This document shows positions 8,505 through 18,019 of a stretch of DNA of 64,000 nucleotides, piece after piece. Position 1 is the stretch's first letter; each line of letters begins with the position of its first letter. A model generated the notes under the pieces. That model worked only from the letters and a program-made list of their open reading frames with translations, made no database searches and was not told the DNA's origin. The DNA comes from Sphingomonas faeni (GTDB lineage: Bacteria; Pseudomonadota; Alphaproteobacteria; Sphingomonadales; Sphingomonadaceae). The position numbers and the translations under genes were made by a program. The stretch covers positions 248,001 through 312,000 of the forward strand of contig NZ_JAUSZF010000004.1 in the NCBI RefSeq assembly GCF_030817315.1, in the 5' to 3' direction.

Positions 8505-10275
8505 AATACCCCTGAATTTTAGTTTGAATGTCGGCCATTACGGAGACCTCATCGGGCAGCTTTGCTGCGTCCATGAACTCTGCATAGACTTCGGAAAAAT
8601 CCATCTGTGACAGGTCGAGGCGCTGGAACTCCTCGATCGAAAAACCCTTGCAGGTCTCGTCCTTGGGCTTGGCCCACGGCTTGCCGATTTGCTGCCGGCC
8701 CTGCTCCTGAAGGATGCGAGAGAGCTTGCTGCCAAAGCAGCAATAGGCGTCCTTCGACGTGACACAGACGCCTAGAACCTTTTCGGAGCAGTAGGATCCG
8801 ACCTTGTGACACAGGCCCTTATCGTCCTTCTCGTCGAGCTGCTTTTCGGCCGAACTGCACAGCCAGGGCGTGAGCAGCGGAACGCCGCTGCCGGAGCAGC
8901 AATTCGAGGCGCCGAAGATCTTCTTGTTGCAGGTGCCGCGCTCACCGGAAAAGACGGTGAGGTTGTCCGGATCAAACTGCTTGCCGGCGTCGCCGATCGA
9001 ATGGAGCGCAACCAGCGCGTCCTTGAACTCGGTCGACGCTTCGCGTTCGATCGTCTCGCAGCTACCGTTGAGGCAATACACATCCCCGCCGCAGACATAC
9101 TGCTTATCGGCTGGCGCCTTATCATCAGAAAGCGGGCAACTATAAACCCGCTGCGACACCTTGCAGGCGCCGCTTTGCGGATCGTCGAGGCACTCGTCGC
9201 GCAGGAACTTGCATTGCTTGTTGGCATCGAGATCGGTGCAATCGCTTGCCGGCGTGAGACGCTGACAGGTGAAGGACCGCGACCACGCCCAGCACGCTTG
9301 CGTGACGGAAACGCTCTCGATGATCCGGGTCTCAGGGCCTTCAGTGCAGACTTCGGTCGCTTGGGGTACGCACGTCGTGTCGCCGGCAAGCGCGGGGCAG
9401 GTGCCCTCGTTGCGGGCAACGGTGACGCTAAGCGTCCCTTCCTTCTTCAGATAGGCCGTGCCGGTCGCGTTATTGTAATGGCTGGCGATCTCGGCAGCCG
9501 ACAATTCGGGGTTGCAGGAATATAGCTGGGCAGTGCCACTCACATTCTTCTTGCAGTATTTCCGGTAGCCTTCGACGTCGTTCCCGCCGGCACCAAGCTC
9601 GATCTGCGCGTCGCAGATGTGCTTCGAGACAGGCTCCGCGCGGCAAACGCCAGCGCCGACCTTCGCCTGCATGACGCTGTTTTTGGCGAACCCGTAGCCT
9701 TCGTTTTTGTCGAGAACGCCGTAGTAGAACCAGCGCGCGGTGTTGATGACGGTCGGCACAAGGTTTCCGCGGCAGGCCTCAACCGTATCGGTGACCTTCG
9801 AACCCTTGTTGCAGGTCGCCTCATAATAGCCCTTCGAGCCGACCGATGGCGGGAGCGCCGTGCATGTGCCTTCGGCACCGCCAATGTTCTCGCCACCCAG
9901 ATAGGTGTCAGGATCCTTCTCGATCGCGGTGCCGCGCGAGGTGGCCGCGAGGATCTCGGCATTGCTGAAGGTCGCCCGCGTGCGGCCGCGATCGGTCACC
10001 GTGCCGAACGCATCGTCGGTGCCGGCTTTCGAGCCACCATCAACCACCAGGCGGCCGGGATCGTCGAAGTAGACCTTCTCAGCCAGATCGGTGCCGCCAA
10101 AGCCCGGCAGTTGTGCGAGCTTGGCGTCGTTCGGACCCAGACTCTCATCAGCGCGCATCGTTTTGCCGAGGTCGGCGCCCTGCTTGCGTGCTTCCTCGAT
10201 CGTCGTCTGCGCGACGACGCCGCTGGTGGCGCCTGCGAGGACGCTCAGTAGCAGAGAGAAAGCGACGCGCTTCAC
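8482..10275 (-). CDS. traN: Conjugal transfer mating-pair stabilisation protein TraN
   Basis: This 597-residue Cys-rich secreted protein has an N-terminal signal peptide (KRVAFSLLLSVLAGATSGVVA). More than 30 cysteines are spread through the second half (CTALPPS, CPALAGDTTC, CKFLRDEC, CNKKIFGASNCCSGSGV, CYCCFGS-like DAYCCFGSKLSRILQEQGR). The pattern and the conserved C-terminal AYCCFGSKL block identify TraN, the outer-membrane adhesin that recognises recipient surface proteins. It follows trbC directly. The recipient-contacting central region is not recognisable by eye, so receptor preference is unknown. Confidence 0.9.
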   Translation of the reverse strand: MKRVAFSLLLSVLAGATSGVVAQTTIEEARKQGADLGKTMRADESLGPNDAKLAQLPGFGGTDLAEKVYFDDPGRLVVDGGSKAGTDDAFGTVTDRGRTRATFSNAEILAATSRGTAIEKDPDTYLGGENIGGAEGTCTALPPSVGSKGYYEATCNKGSKVTDTVEACRGNLVPTVINTARWFYYGVLDKNEGYGFAKNSVMQAKVGAGVCRAEPVSKHICDAQIELGAGGNDVEGYRKYCKKNVSGTAQLYSCNPELSAAEIASHYNNATGTAYLKKEGTLSVTVARNEGTCPALAGDTTCVPQATEVCTEGPETRIIESVSVTQACWAWSRSFTCQRLTPASDCTDLDANKQCKFLRDECLDDPQSGACKVSQRVYSCPLSDDKAPADKQYVCGGDVYCLNGSCETIEREASTEFKDALVALHSIGDAGKQFDPDNLTVFSGERGTCNKKIFGASNCCSGSGVPLLTPWLCSSAEKQLDEKDDKGLCHKVGSYCSEKVLGVCVTSKDAYCCFGSKLSRILQEQGRQQIGKPWAKPKDETCKGFSIEEFQRLDLSQMDFSEVYAEFMDAAKLPDEVSVMADIQTKIQGYYDLHGGK

Positions 10276-11016
10276 TCAGACGCCCTTGCTGAGATTGCGC
10301 AATGCGACGGATGCGACGCCAGCACCGGGACCGTGCGCCGCGACGAAGGTGTCGAGTACATAGCGAACCGAGACGTTGCCGGTGATCTTGTCGTGCGTTG
10401 GCACCGAGGTGGTGCAGTTCAGGCCCGAGCAGAGATCGAAGTCGGTCGAGACGGCGACATAGGTCGGCACAGCTTCGACGTTGAACGCACGAAAGAGTCG
10501 GGGATCGATTCCGACATTGGACAGCTGATCCTTGTCGGTGACGACCTTGCCCAACATGGCGCTGAAGGCCTTCATCGAGTTGTTCGGGAAGCCCCGGAAG
10601 ACGACTACACCGCCTGCCTTGGCTGTGTCGGCGATGAGCTGACGGAGCGCCGCGGGCGGCATCGACAGGCTCGCAAAGGCGATGAACTGCGGGGCATCGC
10701 CCTTGGTGCCGGCGACGTTCTGGCTCGCGCCCTTGATGATCTCGTCGAAATCGAACGCACCGTCACCGTTCATCGGCAGATCGGCCTTGGCAAGGTTCGC
10801 CAGATTGTCGGTGCTCTTGGCCTGGATAGCGACCGCTTCCTCACGGAACGCGTCGCCGCGGTTGCGGACGTGTTCGGCAAAGATGTCGGCGTCACCCTGC
10901 ATGGCGGCCGAGCGGCGCTTGATGGCCTCGAGGTCGAGACCATCGACGGTCTGCGCGATCGCCTGAATGCCGGCGAGACCGGCAAGTGCGGCGATGACGA
11001 TGGTGATGCGGCGCAT
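10276..11016 (-). CDS. trbC: F-type conjugal transfer protein TrbC
   Basis: This is a 246-residue periplasmic protein with a signal peptide (ITIVIAALAGLAGIQAIAQT). The C-terminal half has the TrbC_Ftype pattern: FIAFASLSMPPAALRQLI, GGVVVFRGFPNNSMKAF, and FRAFNVEAVPTYVAV, a thioredoxin-like fold without the redox cysteine pair. In F, TrbC acts with TraW in pilus assembly. It is packed between traU (12 bp gap) and traN (adjacent). Confidence 0.9.
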   Translation of the reverse strand: MRRITIVIAALAGLAGIQAIAQTVDGLDLEAIKRRSAAMQGDADIFAEHVRNRGDAFREEAVAIQAKSTDNLANLAKADLPMNGDGAFDFDEIIKGASQNVAGTKGDAPQFIAFASLSMPPAALRQLIADTAKAGGVVVFRGFPNNSMKAFSAMLGKVVTDKDQLSNVGIDPRLFRAFNVEAVPTYVAVSTDFDLCSGLNCTTSVPTHDKITGNVSVRYVLDTFVAAHGPGAGVASVALRNLSKGV

Positions 11017-11028
11017 ATCAGTCTCTCC

Positions 11029-12045
11029 TCAGAGCACGCAGCAGTTGCGCTTGCGCCAGACGAGGTAGCCCATGTCCTCGCCCTTCACGGGGAAGGAGCG
11101 GCCTGCCTGCGGTGGCATGGTCGAGGCCCCGAGAGGTGAGCAGGCCATCTTGCCGCTGACCATCGGGATCGGGTTGACCATCTGGACGCGGTATTGCTGC
11201 TTGCGCAGCACCGGCATGGGGTACTTGTTGCACAGCCCCTTGGATCCCATCGTGCCCCAGGCGAGGCCTTCGCGGTGGATCTTGAAGGCGAAGCGGGCAA
11301 GCGCGAGACGCGACGCCTGCACATGGCCGATCGAGGCGGCGATGTTGCCGTTGACCGGATACATCGGACCTTGACAGCCAGCGCACCAGAAAGTCGCATC
11401 GAGCGGCAGCTTGGCGGTTGCAGCGATGCAGTCGCCGGCACACGCGGCTTGCGCAATCGGCGACGAGAACAGCACGGCTTCCGGATTGATGAGGGCGGTG
11501 AGCGAGTCATCCTGCCAGAGCGGATCGACCTCGGTCATGTAGGCGATGTCGAACGACGCCTGCTCAAAGCACAGGAAATCGGTCAGGATCTCCATCCAGT
11601 AGAGCAGCGGATAGACGTACCAGTGGACGTGCCACTTGGACGTGTTCTGCCCGTTGCCTCCGGTCTGCGACGGTCCCGAAAGCTGACCCTGGCCAATGTC
11701 GAACCCGGGCGCGATCTTCGTGCCACCCAGATTAACGAAGCACCAAGGCTTGGTGGTGACGTCAGCAAGCCGCACGGGCTCCCAGAACCCGGCCGAGATA
11801 CCGATGCGCGGCACCGGACTGCCGCACGCGCAGACGGGAAGGGACGGGTTTTCGGTGTCGGCACGATTGCTCGGCCAGATCTTGAGGCCACCCACCGAAA
11901 GCGGGAAGAGGCAGGACCAGCAGACGTCGGTGATCGGGTTCACGAACTTGCCCGAGCACTTCGATTGCGCCTCCGCGCGCGGGCTCAGCGTCATCGATAG
12001 CACGAGCGCACCGAGCATAAGCGTAAGGAGGCGCAGAAGCTTCAC
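11029..12045 (-). CDS. traU: Conjugal transfer pilus assembly protein TraU
   Basis: This is a 338-residue periplasmic protein with signal peptide LTLMLGALVLSMTLSPRAEA. The mature start, CSGKFVNPITDVCWSCLFPL, is the TraU hallmark, followed by CACGSPVPRIGISAGFWEP and the C-terminal Cys-rich block (CAGCQGPMYP, KRNCCVL). TraU is needed for DNA transfer more than for pilus outgrowth in F. The start overlaps the end of the preceding small membrane gene by 4 bp (ATGA), showing translational coupling. Confidence 0.93.
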   Translation of the reverse strand: MKLLRLLTLMLGALVLSMTLSPRAEAQSKCSGKFVNPITDVCWSCLFPLSVGGLKIWPSNRADTENPSLPVCACGSPVPRIGISAGFWEPVRLADVTTKPWCFVNLGGTKIAPGFDIGQGQLSGPSQTGGNGQNTSKWHVHWYVYPLLYWMEILTDFLCFEQASFDIAYMTEVDPLWQDDSLTALINPEAVLFSSPIAQAACAGDCIAATAKLPLDATFWCAGCQGPMYPVNGNIAASIGHVQASRLALARFAFKIHREGLAWGTMGSKGLCNKYPMPVLRKQQYRVQMVNPIPMVSGKMACSPLGASTMPPQAGRSFPVKGEDMGYLVWRKRNCCVL

Positions 12046-12320
12046 GCGTGCTCCTCCGACGCCTGTGCGGCGTCGAGGAAGGCGTTGTCGGCCCGGTTCT
12101 TACGGAAGACGTACAGCGCTGTATGCAGCGCCGTCATGGCAAGGATGGCGGCCACAATAAGCGAAGCGGGACGCCCGAAAAGGGCAACGAGCGGCGAGAT
12201 CGCAATCACACCGATCCCGGACAGAACGCAAAGCACCTGGAAGGTGCGCCGCATGGCGCAAAGATCGTCGGTTTCAGGCGCTGCCATAGGCGTGCGCAGG
12301 AGGTCGAGCCAAAGCGGCAT
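12042..12320 (-). CDS. Small two-helix membrane protein between traW and traU
   Basis: This is a 92-residue protein. I chose the ATG at 12320, which overlaps the traW stop (TGATG), over a longer upstream frame that would run through traW. Two membrane helices are visible (LCVLSGIGVIAISPLVALFG and SLIVAAILAMTALHTALYVF), followed by a short charged tail. It overlaps traU by 4 bp. No F-type family fits; the position between periplasmic assembly factors suggests a role in the same complex, but that is inference. Confidence 0.7.
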   Translation of the reverse strand: MPLWLDLLRTPMAAPETDDLCAMRRTFQVLCVLSGIGVIAISPLVALFGRPASLIVAAILAMTALHTALYVFRKNRADNAFLDAAQASEEHA

Positions 12321-12958
12321 CAGCTTATTCCCTTCAGCTTGATTTCGGAGAGCTTCAGGACCCGACCATTCTGGACGGCGACGGCCGGCGTGTGCCGAAT
12401 GCCGAGTTTGCCGGTGAGGCGACCTTCCTGATCGAAGTAGAAGCGGCGCTTGCGGTTGGTCATCTCTTCGATCGGCGAGCCGTTCACGAGGATGATCTTG
12501 GCCTTCAAATCGCTGTACTGCGACGTCGCCCATGCCATCTGCGCGGCGTCATCGCCGTCGACGAACACCAGTGCCTGGTTAACCGCGACGAAATCGAGCG
12601 GGTTCACGGTCTGCCCGGCGCGGGCGATGTAGTTGCCCTTCTGGTCCTGGACATCGCGCTCGATGACGATCGTCGGATCATACGCCCAGCTGCGTGGTTC
12701 CGTCGTCGCGGTGATGCCGGCGACCGGCTTCGGCCGACGCACGCGCGCCTCAGACCGCTTGGCAAACTCGGCGTTCATGCGGTCGATGCCGCCGCTGGCT
12801 TGCAGCCGCTGCAGGCGGGCCTCGATCGTCGCAAGCAGATCCGGCTCGATGATTGGAAAGGCCTGGCCGACGACACCTTGATCGCTCGCGCGCGTCGCAG
12901 ACGTTAGCGACACGGAGAGCAGGGCGACGATCGCAAAGGACTCGATCGCTCGCTTCAC
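12320..12958 (-). CDS. traW: Conjugal transfer pilus assembly protein TraW
   Basis: This is a 212-residue secreted protein with signal peptide SFAIVALLSVSLTSATRASD. It contains the TraW pattern GQAFPIIEPDLLATIEARL near the N-terminus, then RSWAYDPTIVIERDVQDQKG and the C-terminal KLGIRHTPAVAVQNGRVL. TraW is a periplasmic factor that pairs with TrbC for F-pilus assembly. It overlaps both the peptidase gene upstream (4 bp) and the small membrane gene downstream. Confidence 0.93.
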   Translation of the reverse strand: MKRAIESFAIVALLSVSLTSATRASDQGVVGQAFPIIEPDLLATIEARLQRLQASGGIDRMNAEFAKRSEARVRRPKPVAGITATTEPRSWAYDPTIVIERDVQDQKGNYIARAGQTVNPLDFVAVNQALVFVDGDDAAQMAWATSQYSDLKAKIILVNGSPIEEMTNRKRRFYFDQEGRLTGKLGIRHTPAVAVQNGRVLKLSEIKLKGIS

Positions 12959-13497
12959 AGGATTGGCTGCCCAACGCCGACAAGTCTGTTCGAGCAGGCG
13001 TAGCCGATCGCGGCATAGCGGCTGTCGAAGCCGTCCTTGTGCGGGCTGCCGACATAGTAGCAGCCGGGCGGAATGACGCCCGTAGGGCCAGCCACCAATG
13101 GCTCGCCTAATTTGGTGACGGGCTTCATGTAGCTGACGAGCTTGCCGGCAACGAACACGTCGGCACCCCGGTGGACGACGGTGTCACCGGGCATGCCGTA
13201 GACGATCTTGCCGAACATCTGCTTTTTCGCACCGAAATGCTTGATGACGAGCGGGACGGCTGGCGGCACGAAAAAGACGTACTCACCGCGCTTCGGAACC
13301 GCTGTCTTATGAATGACGAACGCCCAGTTCGGCAAAGATTCCGATGCGTTTATGAGCAGCCCGTGCGTGTCCCGCCACTCCGCGATCGCGTTCAGCGAGA
13401 TCCCGCCGGCGACGAAAAGGCCAAGCGCTGCCCAGAGACGCTTGCGGGGGCGGAAGCCCTCGGCCGCTGCTGGCGCCGAGATTGCCTTACTGGCCAC
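12955..13497 (-). CDS. traF: Conjugal transfer S26 family signal peptidase
   Basis: This protein of about 180 residues is an S26-type peptidase like the RP4 TraF maturation protease. One membrane helix (LWAALGLFVAGGISLNAIA) is followed by the Ser nucleophile region INASESLPNWAF, the Lys box KIVYGMPGDTV, and the DSRYAAIGY box near the end. It may cyclise or trim the pilin or process exported tra proteins. Two starts are possible: ATG at 13533, overlapping trbI by 47 bp, or GTG at 13497, overlapping by 11 bp; I use the latter. The symbol traF here follows the RP4 usage and must not be confused with the thioredoxin-like TraF of this operon. Confidence 0.85.
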   Translation of the reverse strand: MASKAISAPAAAEGFRPRKRLWAALGLFVAGGISLNAIAEWRDTHGLLINASESLPNWAFVIHKTAVPKRGEYVFFVPPAVPLVIKHFGAKKQMFGKIVYGMPGDTVVHRGADVFVAGKLVSYMKPVTKLGEPLVAGPTGVIPPGCYYVGSPHKDGFDSRYAAIGYACSNRLVGVGQPIL

Positions 13498-14143
13498 CGG
13501 GGCCACCAAAGCTCGAGACCATCGCGCCGGCAACCGCCGGATTCACCGGTGCGACGTCTTGCGCTGTCGCGGGGGCAGGCACTGTGGCGAAGGGGTTCGG
13601 CGCGGCGGGAACGGGGGCAACCTGCGCGGTTTCCACAGGTGCGATCGCCGGAGCGACGGGCACCTGGCCCTGCATCATCGAGCCCATCTGCGCGGGCGTC
13701 GCCGGCATCGGCGCCCTTACGCCAGAGGCATAGATCGCCCTGGCGACGTCGGCGGTGATGTCCGGAACGCTCTTGGACAGGACAGCCTCGCCGACGAGAA
13801 CGACCTGGCCAGCAGCACCGCGACGCTGCAGCTCGGTGTCGAGCGACGCCATGAAGGCGCGCATCTGCGCCTGGACCTGATCGGGCGGGGTCGCGCTGCG
13901 GGCTTGCGCCTGCACGTACTCGCCAACAATGCGGGACAGGTCTGCCTTGACGATATGCTGCGGCTTTTCAGCGGTCACGACCTTCGTGACCCACATGGCC
14001 CAGACGAGCGCGAGGACGAGCGCCGCACCGATCAGCAGCTGCGCGGCGGTGTAGCCTGCGAACACCGTCTTGCGCCGGACAGTGATAGCGGCAGGAGCGG
14101 TCACAGCAGGCTCGGCCGTGGGGGTGTCGACGGCCTCGGTCAT
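13487..14143 (-). CDS. trbI: F-type conjugal transfer protein TrbI
   Basis: This 218-residue inner-membrane protein has a helix at residues about 32-50 (AAQLLIGAALVLALVWAMWV). The periplasmic domain contains IVKADLSRIVGEYV and the conserved VVLVGEAVLSKSVPDITADV, which marks the TrbI_Ftype family. The C-terminal 70 residues are Pro/Ala/Met-rich and low in complexity. In F, TrbI influences pilus retraction and length. It overlaps its upstream neighbour by 4 bp. Confidence 0.88.
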   Translation of the reverse strand: MTEAVDTPTAEPAVTAPAAITVRRKTVFAGYTAAQLLIGAALVLALVWAMWVTKVVTAEKPQHIVKADLSRIVGEYVQAQARSATPPDQVQAQMRAFMASLDTELQRRGAAGQVVLVGEAVLSKSVPDITADVARAIYASGVRAPMPATPAQMGSMMQGQVPVAPAIAPVETAQVAPVPAAPNPFATVPAPATAQDVAPVNPAVAGAMVSSFGGPGGQ

Positions 14144-14480
14144 GCGCGATGCTCCCGGCGAGCGGCGTCACGCGGCAAAATGGCGTGACGGCGGAAGAAC
14201 ATGATCGTGCCGGAGATGACCATATGAACGATCCCGACGATCATCTTGAACTGGTCGAGCCGGGCAGCGTCCGCTGCGAGGTAGCGGCTGGTCAGGTTCT
14301 GCAGATGATTCATCATGCCATCAAGCGAGAAGCTGCCAATGAGCAGGAAGAAGAGGACGAACACGCCCCACGTCATCAGCAGCGTCGTGGCCATAAAGCC
14401 CGCGAAGTGCAGTCCGAAATAGAGGAAATAGCCGTAGTCGACCTTGCGTGTCGTATGGAGGGGCTGAAGAACGGTTGCCA
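14140..14480 (-). CDS. Membrane protein between traC and trbI, unknown
   Basis: This is a 113-residue protein starting at the ATG at 14480, 6 bp after the end of traC. Two or three helices are visible: GYFLYFGLHFAGFMATTLLM, WGVFVLFFLLIGSFSL, and IVGIVHMVISGTIMFF. The tail is Arg-rich. It is translationally coupled to trbI (ATGA overlap). It occupies the slot of small hydrophobic proteins seen in other transfer operons but resembles none I can name. Confidence 0.7.
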
Positions 14481-14486
14481 TTGCTG

Positions 14487-17069
14487 TCACTCCGCTGCGA
14501 TCGCCAGCGCATCGTCGGCGCTCGGATCGGTCCACTTTTCAGGGTTGTCGGGGTAGGCGATCCGCTCGATCGCCTCTTCCATCGTCAGGCCTTGCGCGAG
14601 CAGGTCGTGGATCGCTGCAAACGTGCGTGGCGACGACGAGTAGACCGTCGCCGAGTAGGGATCGAGGACAAGCCGGCCGACCGCCAGCGTTTCCGGACCC
14701 TTGATCATCACGTCGGAATATTCGGAGCCGTTACGCTTCAACGAGCGGAGCAGCGCGTCGGTGTAATCGTCCATCTCGAAGCGATCGTGCTTCTTGAAGT
14801 CGGCGATCGTCTCCGCCTTCTGCTGCAGGATGACGAACCAGTCGCTATTCTCGAGGGCGGCTTTGGACCCGTCCGACTTGTAATAATCGTTGAGGCTCTG
14901 CGTGGCGGTCACCAGCGACGCGCCGTATTTGCGGCAGGTGCGTGCATAGGCTTCGATGAAGTCGGCCATCGAGCCACCCTTCAGCATCTGCCATGCCTCA
15001 TCGAGCAGCAGGGCTTTCGGGATCGAACGGTCCTCGCGACGCATGGCCTGGCTCGCCATGAACATGATCGCCGTCAGGGCGACGCTACGAAGCTCCTCGC
15101 GCGACGACAGATCCGACAGCTCGAACACCGTCAGGTTGTTCTTGAGCTGGAAGGACACCTCGCCCTCGAAGAAACGGCCATAGGTGCCGTCGGTCGAGAA
15201 GGGGCGCATTGCGATCGCGAGATTGATGGCGAGCGGGTTTTCGGTTTCGTCGAGCGCGGCGATGACGTCATTGACGGAGCCCTGCCGGCCTTTCTCCGCC
15301 CAGACTTTGTTGATTGCGCCATCGATCAGGCCGCGCTCGGTATCGTCGAGCTTGTCGATGTGACGCGCCATCTGGTTCACAATCGATTTGAGCATGGCGA
15401 AGCAGTCCATGAGGTAATCCTCATCGGTCTCCGCCAGCACCGGATCGATCATCGAGAACGGGTTGATGCAGAAGCCCGACGACATCGTGAACTCGACGAA
15501 CGCGCCGCCCTGCAGCTTGCAGGAATGCTCGAACGAGCGGCCGTCGTCGATCACTACGACCTTGGCACCGGCGCCGACCATCGAGGAGCAAAGCTCCTGC
15601 AGCGCCACCGACTTGCCCGAGCCCGACTTGCCGAAGACCGCCACATTGTGGTTGCCGGCGGTGTTCTCGAATGGCGACCAGAAAAAGGGCTGACCCCGCC
15701 TGCCGATCAGCATCAGATGCGGGTTGTTGCCGCCCAGATATTCCCCTTGCAGCGGCATCAGGCTGGCGGCCGTCGTAGTCAGGACGGTGCGCAGCCGCTT
15801 CATGTTCTTCAGGTCGAACGACAGGCCATTGGCCATCGTCATCGGCATCGCAGCAAGAAGGCCCTGGATCTGTAGATAGCGATCGTCGAGCAGGTCCCAG
15901 CCTGCCGCACGGTACACTGACTTGAGGATGCGCTCATTGGCGTCGCCCTTGCCCTTTGGGCTGAACGAGGTGACCGAGTAGAAGGCCTGTACGAGCTTGC
16001 GGCCCTGGCGCAGCTCGTCCTTGACGAACTTCCACTCCTCGGACTGATCCTTCAGCTGTGGCAACATGCGCGCGGACTTGCTGTCGGCGAGGCTGGTGGT
16101 GCGCATGAACTTGCGACCGGCGCGCTGTCCGGAGGCCTCGGCGTCAGGGAAGTCGAGGCAGAGGTTGGTCGACACCGGGCAGGGCATGCGCAGCTTGTCG
16201 GCGAACATGTCGCCGATCAGCTTGGCCATGTCCCAGGGCGCCCAGCGCTGCGGCAGGTTGCGCACCGAGAAAGAGCGCACGTCGAACGTGTCCGGGTAGA
16301 TTTCGCCAATCTCGGGCGCGTTTTCGACCGTCTTTCCGGTCGGACGGAAGCGCTCGGTGCGCAGCAGGATGCGGTCCGGCTCGATCTTCATCTCGAGGTC
16401 GTGGCGCACGGCCTGGTCGGCGATCGGATCGAACGGATTGTAGGTGATCGTGTCGTCACCTGGCGCCGTCGTCGGCGAGGTGATGTCATCGATCCACGAG
16501 ATGAGACCCTTGGGGTCGATCGCGCGGGCATGAACGCCGAGCGACTCCAGGGCCGAGATCAGGCCATCCATTACCGAGACAATCTCTTCGTTCGATACGC
16601 GGCTCGATTCCGGGGTCGAATAGGACAAACCGAGCCGATGATTGCGCAGGCAGAATGGCGCGGAAGCCGACAGCGAATTCCACACGCCACCCATCAGATA
16701 CTCGGTCCGATGACGGGCCATCCGCTCGTAGATGCCCGACGCCGAATAACGCGGCATGTACCACTGCGAGAGCTTCTCGCTGATGCGTGGGCTCATCCAG
16801 CCATGGACCTGTAGCGCGCCGGGCGTAGGAATGCCTTCGGACAGCAGCTGCGCCAGCATCTCGTGGCTCTGCTCGTTCGCGCCAATCATTGGGGTGGCTT
16901 CGAGGAAGAACCCGCGCGAAGCGCTGTTGTAGTAGATCTGCGTCTTCGGATCGTAGCTGCGGTAGGGCAGCCAGTGGACAAACCGCGGGACAACCGAGTC
17001 CGGACGGCCGTTCTCAGGCTTGGCGGAGTCGCCGAGGAGCGTGGAGAGCAGGCCTTTGAAGATGCTCAC
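14487..17069 (-). CDS. traC: Type IV secretion ATPase TraC (VirB4-like)
   Basis: This 860-residue cytoplasmic ATPase powers pilus and channel assembly. Walker A is FGKSGSGKSVAL (about residue 480) and Walker B is KALLLDEAWQML (about residue 690). The N-terminal TraC_F_IV domain has the typical FLEATPMIGANEQ start region. The C-terminal part holds SLVTATQSLNDYY, a conserved VirB4/TraC motif. Length is close to F TraC (about 875). It overlaps traV by 4 bp. Confidence 0.96.
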   Translation of the reverse strand: MSIFKGLLSTLLGDSAKPENGRPDSVVPRFVHWLPYRSYDPKTQIYYNSASRGFFLEATPMIGANEQSHEMLAQLLSEGIPTPGALQVHGWMSPRISEKLSQWYMPRYSASGIYERMARHRTEYLMGGVWNSLSASAPFCLRNHRLGLSYSTPESSRVSNEEIVSVMDGLISALESLGVHARAIDPKGLISWIDDITSPTTAPGDDTITYNPFDPIADQAVRHDLEMKIEPDRILLRTERFRPTGKTVENAPEIGEIYPDTFDVRSFSVRNLPQRWAPWDMAKLIGDMFADKLRMPCPVSTNLCLDFPDAEASGQRAGRKFMRTTSLADSKSARMLPQLKDQSEEWKFVKDELRQGRKLVQAFYSVTSFSPKGKGDANERILKSVYRAAGWDLLDDRYLQIQGLLAAMPMTMANGLSFDLKNMKRLRTVLTTTAASLMPLQGEYLGGNNPHLMLIGRRGQPFFWSPFENTAGNHNVAVFGKSGSGKSVALQELCSSMVGAGAKVVVIDDGRSFEHSCKLQGGAFVEFTMSSGFCINPFSMIDPVLAETDEDYLMDCFAMLKSIVNQMARHIDKLDDTERGLIDGAINKVWAEKGRQGSVNDVIAALDETENPLAINLAIAMRPFSTDGTYGRFFEGEVSFQLKNNLTVFELSDLSSREELRSVALTAIMFMASQAMRREDRSIPKALLLDEAWQMLKGGSMADFIEAYARTCRKYGASLVTATQSLNDYYKSDGSKAALENSDWFVILQQKAETIADFKKHDRFEMDDYTDALLRSLKRNGSEYSDVMIKGPETLAVGRLVLDPYSATVYSSSPRTFAAIHDLLAQGLTMEEAIERIAYPDNPEKWTDPSADDALAIAAE

Positions 17070-18019
17070 TGGACAACTCCGGGGAAAGAGGACTCGCGCA
17101 GCACGGGCAGCGGGTTCGCACTCTTTGCCGCCTCCCGCGCTTCGGGCTCCGCACGGGCAAGACCGGCACGAACAGCCGGATTGGTGCCGACAGCGGCGAT
17201 CGCGGTGCGCCCGGCCGGGGTCACGTATTTCGGCGTAATAACCGAGGTGGACGTAACGACCGGACGAACAGGCGCGGGTGACGGGAGAGGCTTGGCGGTG
17301 GTGGTCATGCCAACCGCGACCGGCACGTTTGTCATGGTGGCCGCTGGCTTCGAGCCATAGGTCAAAGCGGTAGGAGCGCGGAGAGCGGAAGGGGGCACCG
17401 AAAGGCGGCGCGGCGTCTTCGAGAGCCGACGGGCGACCTGGTCCTTGATGTCACCGACGGGATCGGCATGGCCACGAGCAGCCGCGACCGCAGCGGCGCT
17501 CGGCATGTCCGGATCAACGGCCGCGTCCTCGCTTGCGAATAGAGGCTGATCGGCGTGATCAATTGCAGCAAGCAGGTTGTCACCACCGGTGGCCGCGCGG
17601 ACCTCGGCCGGCGTTGTGGCGACCGTATTGCTGGCAAGGGCCTGCTGCCATTCACCGCGCTCAACAACCGCGTGTACGGCTGTCTGCTCATGCAGTCGGC
17701 CCGCCGCATCGATCTGCGCCGGGAAAATGATGCGCAGTACGCGCTCCTGGCTGCGTGCAGGCACAGCAGCCGCGGTATCGAACCCACGGCCCTCGGTACG
17801 CGGTGCCGTGTACGGCCCCGCGGGAGTAATCATGCGGTCGCCATCTTGGCCCGAAATCAACGCCAGAGCGCGATCGTCGATGACCGAACTGGGCGCGCAG
17901 ATACCATCCGGCGCGACACAGCTGAAGCTTCCTTTCACATTTCCGCCGAGCGTCGTGCAGCCAGTCATCATGGTACCGGCTGCAAGCGTCACAGCGAGAC
18001 AAACGTGGACCTTGTTCAC
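17066..18019 (-). CDS. traV: Conjugal transfer outer-membrane lipoprotein TraV
   Basis: This is a 317-residue lipoprotein. Its lipobox MMTGC is at residues 16-20, after a short hydrophobic signal. The conserved TraV block TTLGGNVKGSFSCVAPDGIC follows at once. The remaining 250 residues are Ala/Pro/Thr-rich, making it longer than F TraV (171). TraV anchors the TraK-TraB core complex in the outer membrane, like VirB7. It overlaps dsbC by 4 bp. Confidence 0.88.
   Translation of the reverse strand: MNKVHVCLAVTLAAGTMMTGCTTLGGNVKGSFSCVAPDGICAPSSVIDDRALALISGQDGDRMITPAGPYTAPRTEGRGFDTAAAVPARSQERVLRIIFPAQIDAAGRLHEQTAVHAVVERGEWQQALASNTVATTPAEVRAATGGDNLLAAIDHADQPLFASEDAAVDPDMPSAAAVAAARGHADPVGDIKDQVARRLSKTPRRLSVPPSALRAPTALTYGSKPAATMTNVPVAVGMTTTAKPLPSPAPVRPVVTSTSVITPKYVTPAGRTAIAAVGTNPAVRAGLARAEPEAREAAKSANPLPVLRESSFPGVVQ

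Noticed and set aside
12321..12533. Longer form (163 residues) of the small membrane gene before traU
   Set aside because: The extra N-terminus lies antisense-free but inside traW in another frame and looks random; the TGATG junction gives a better start.
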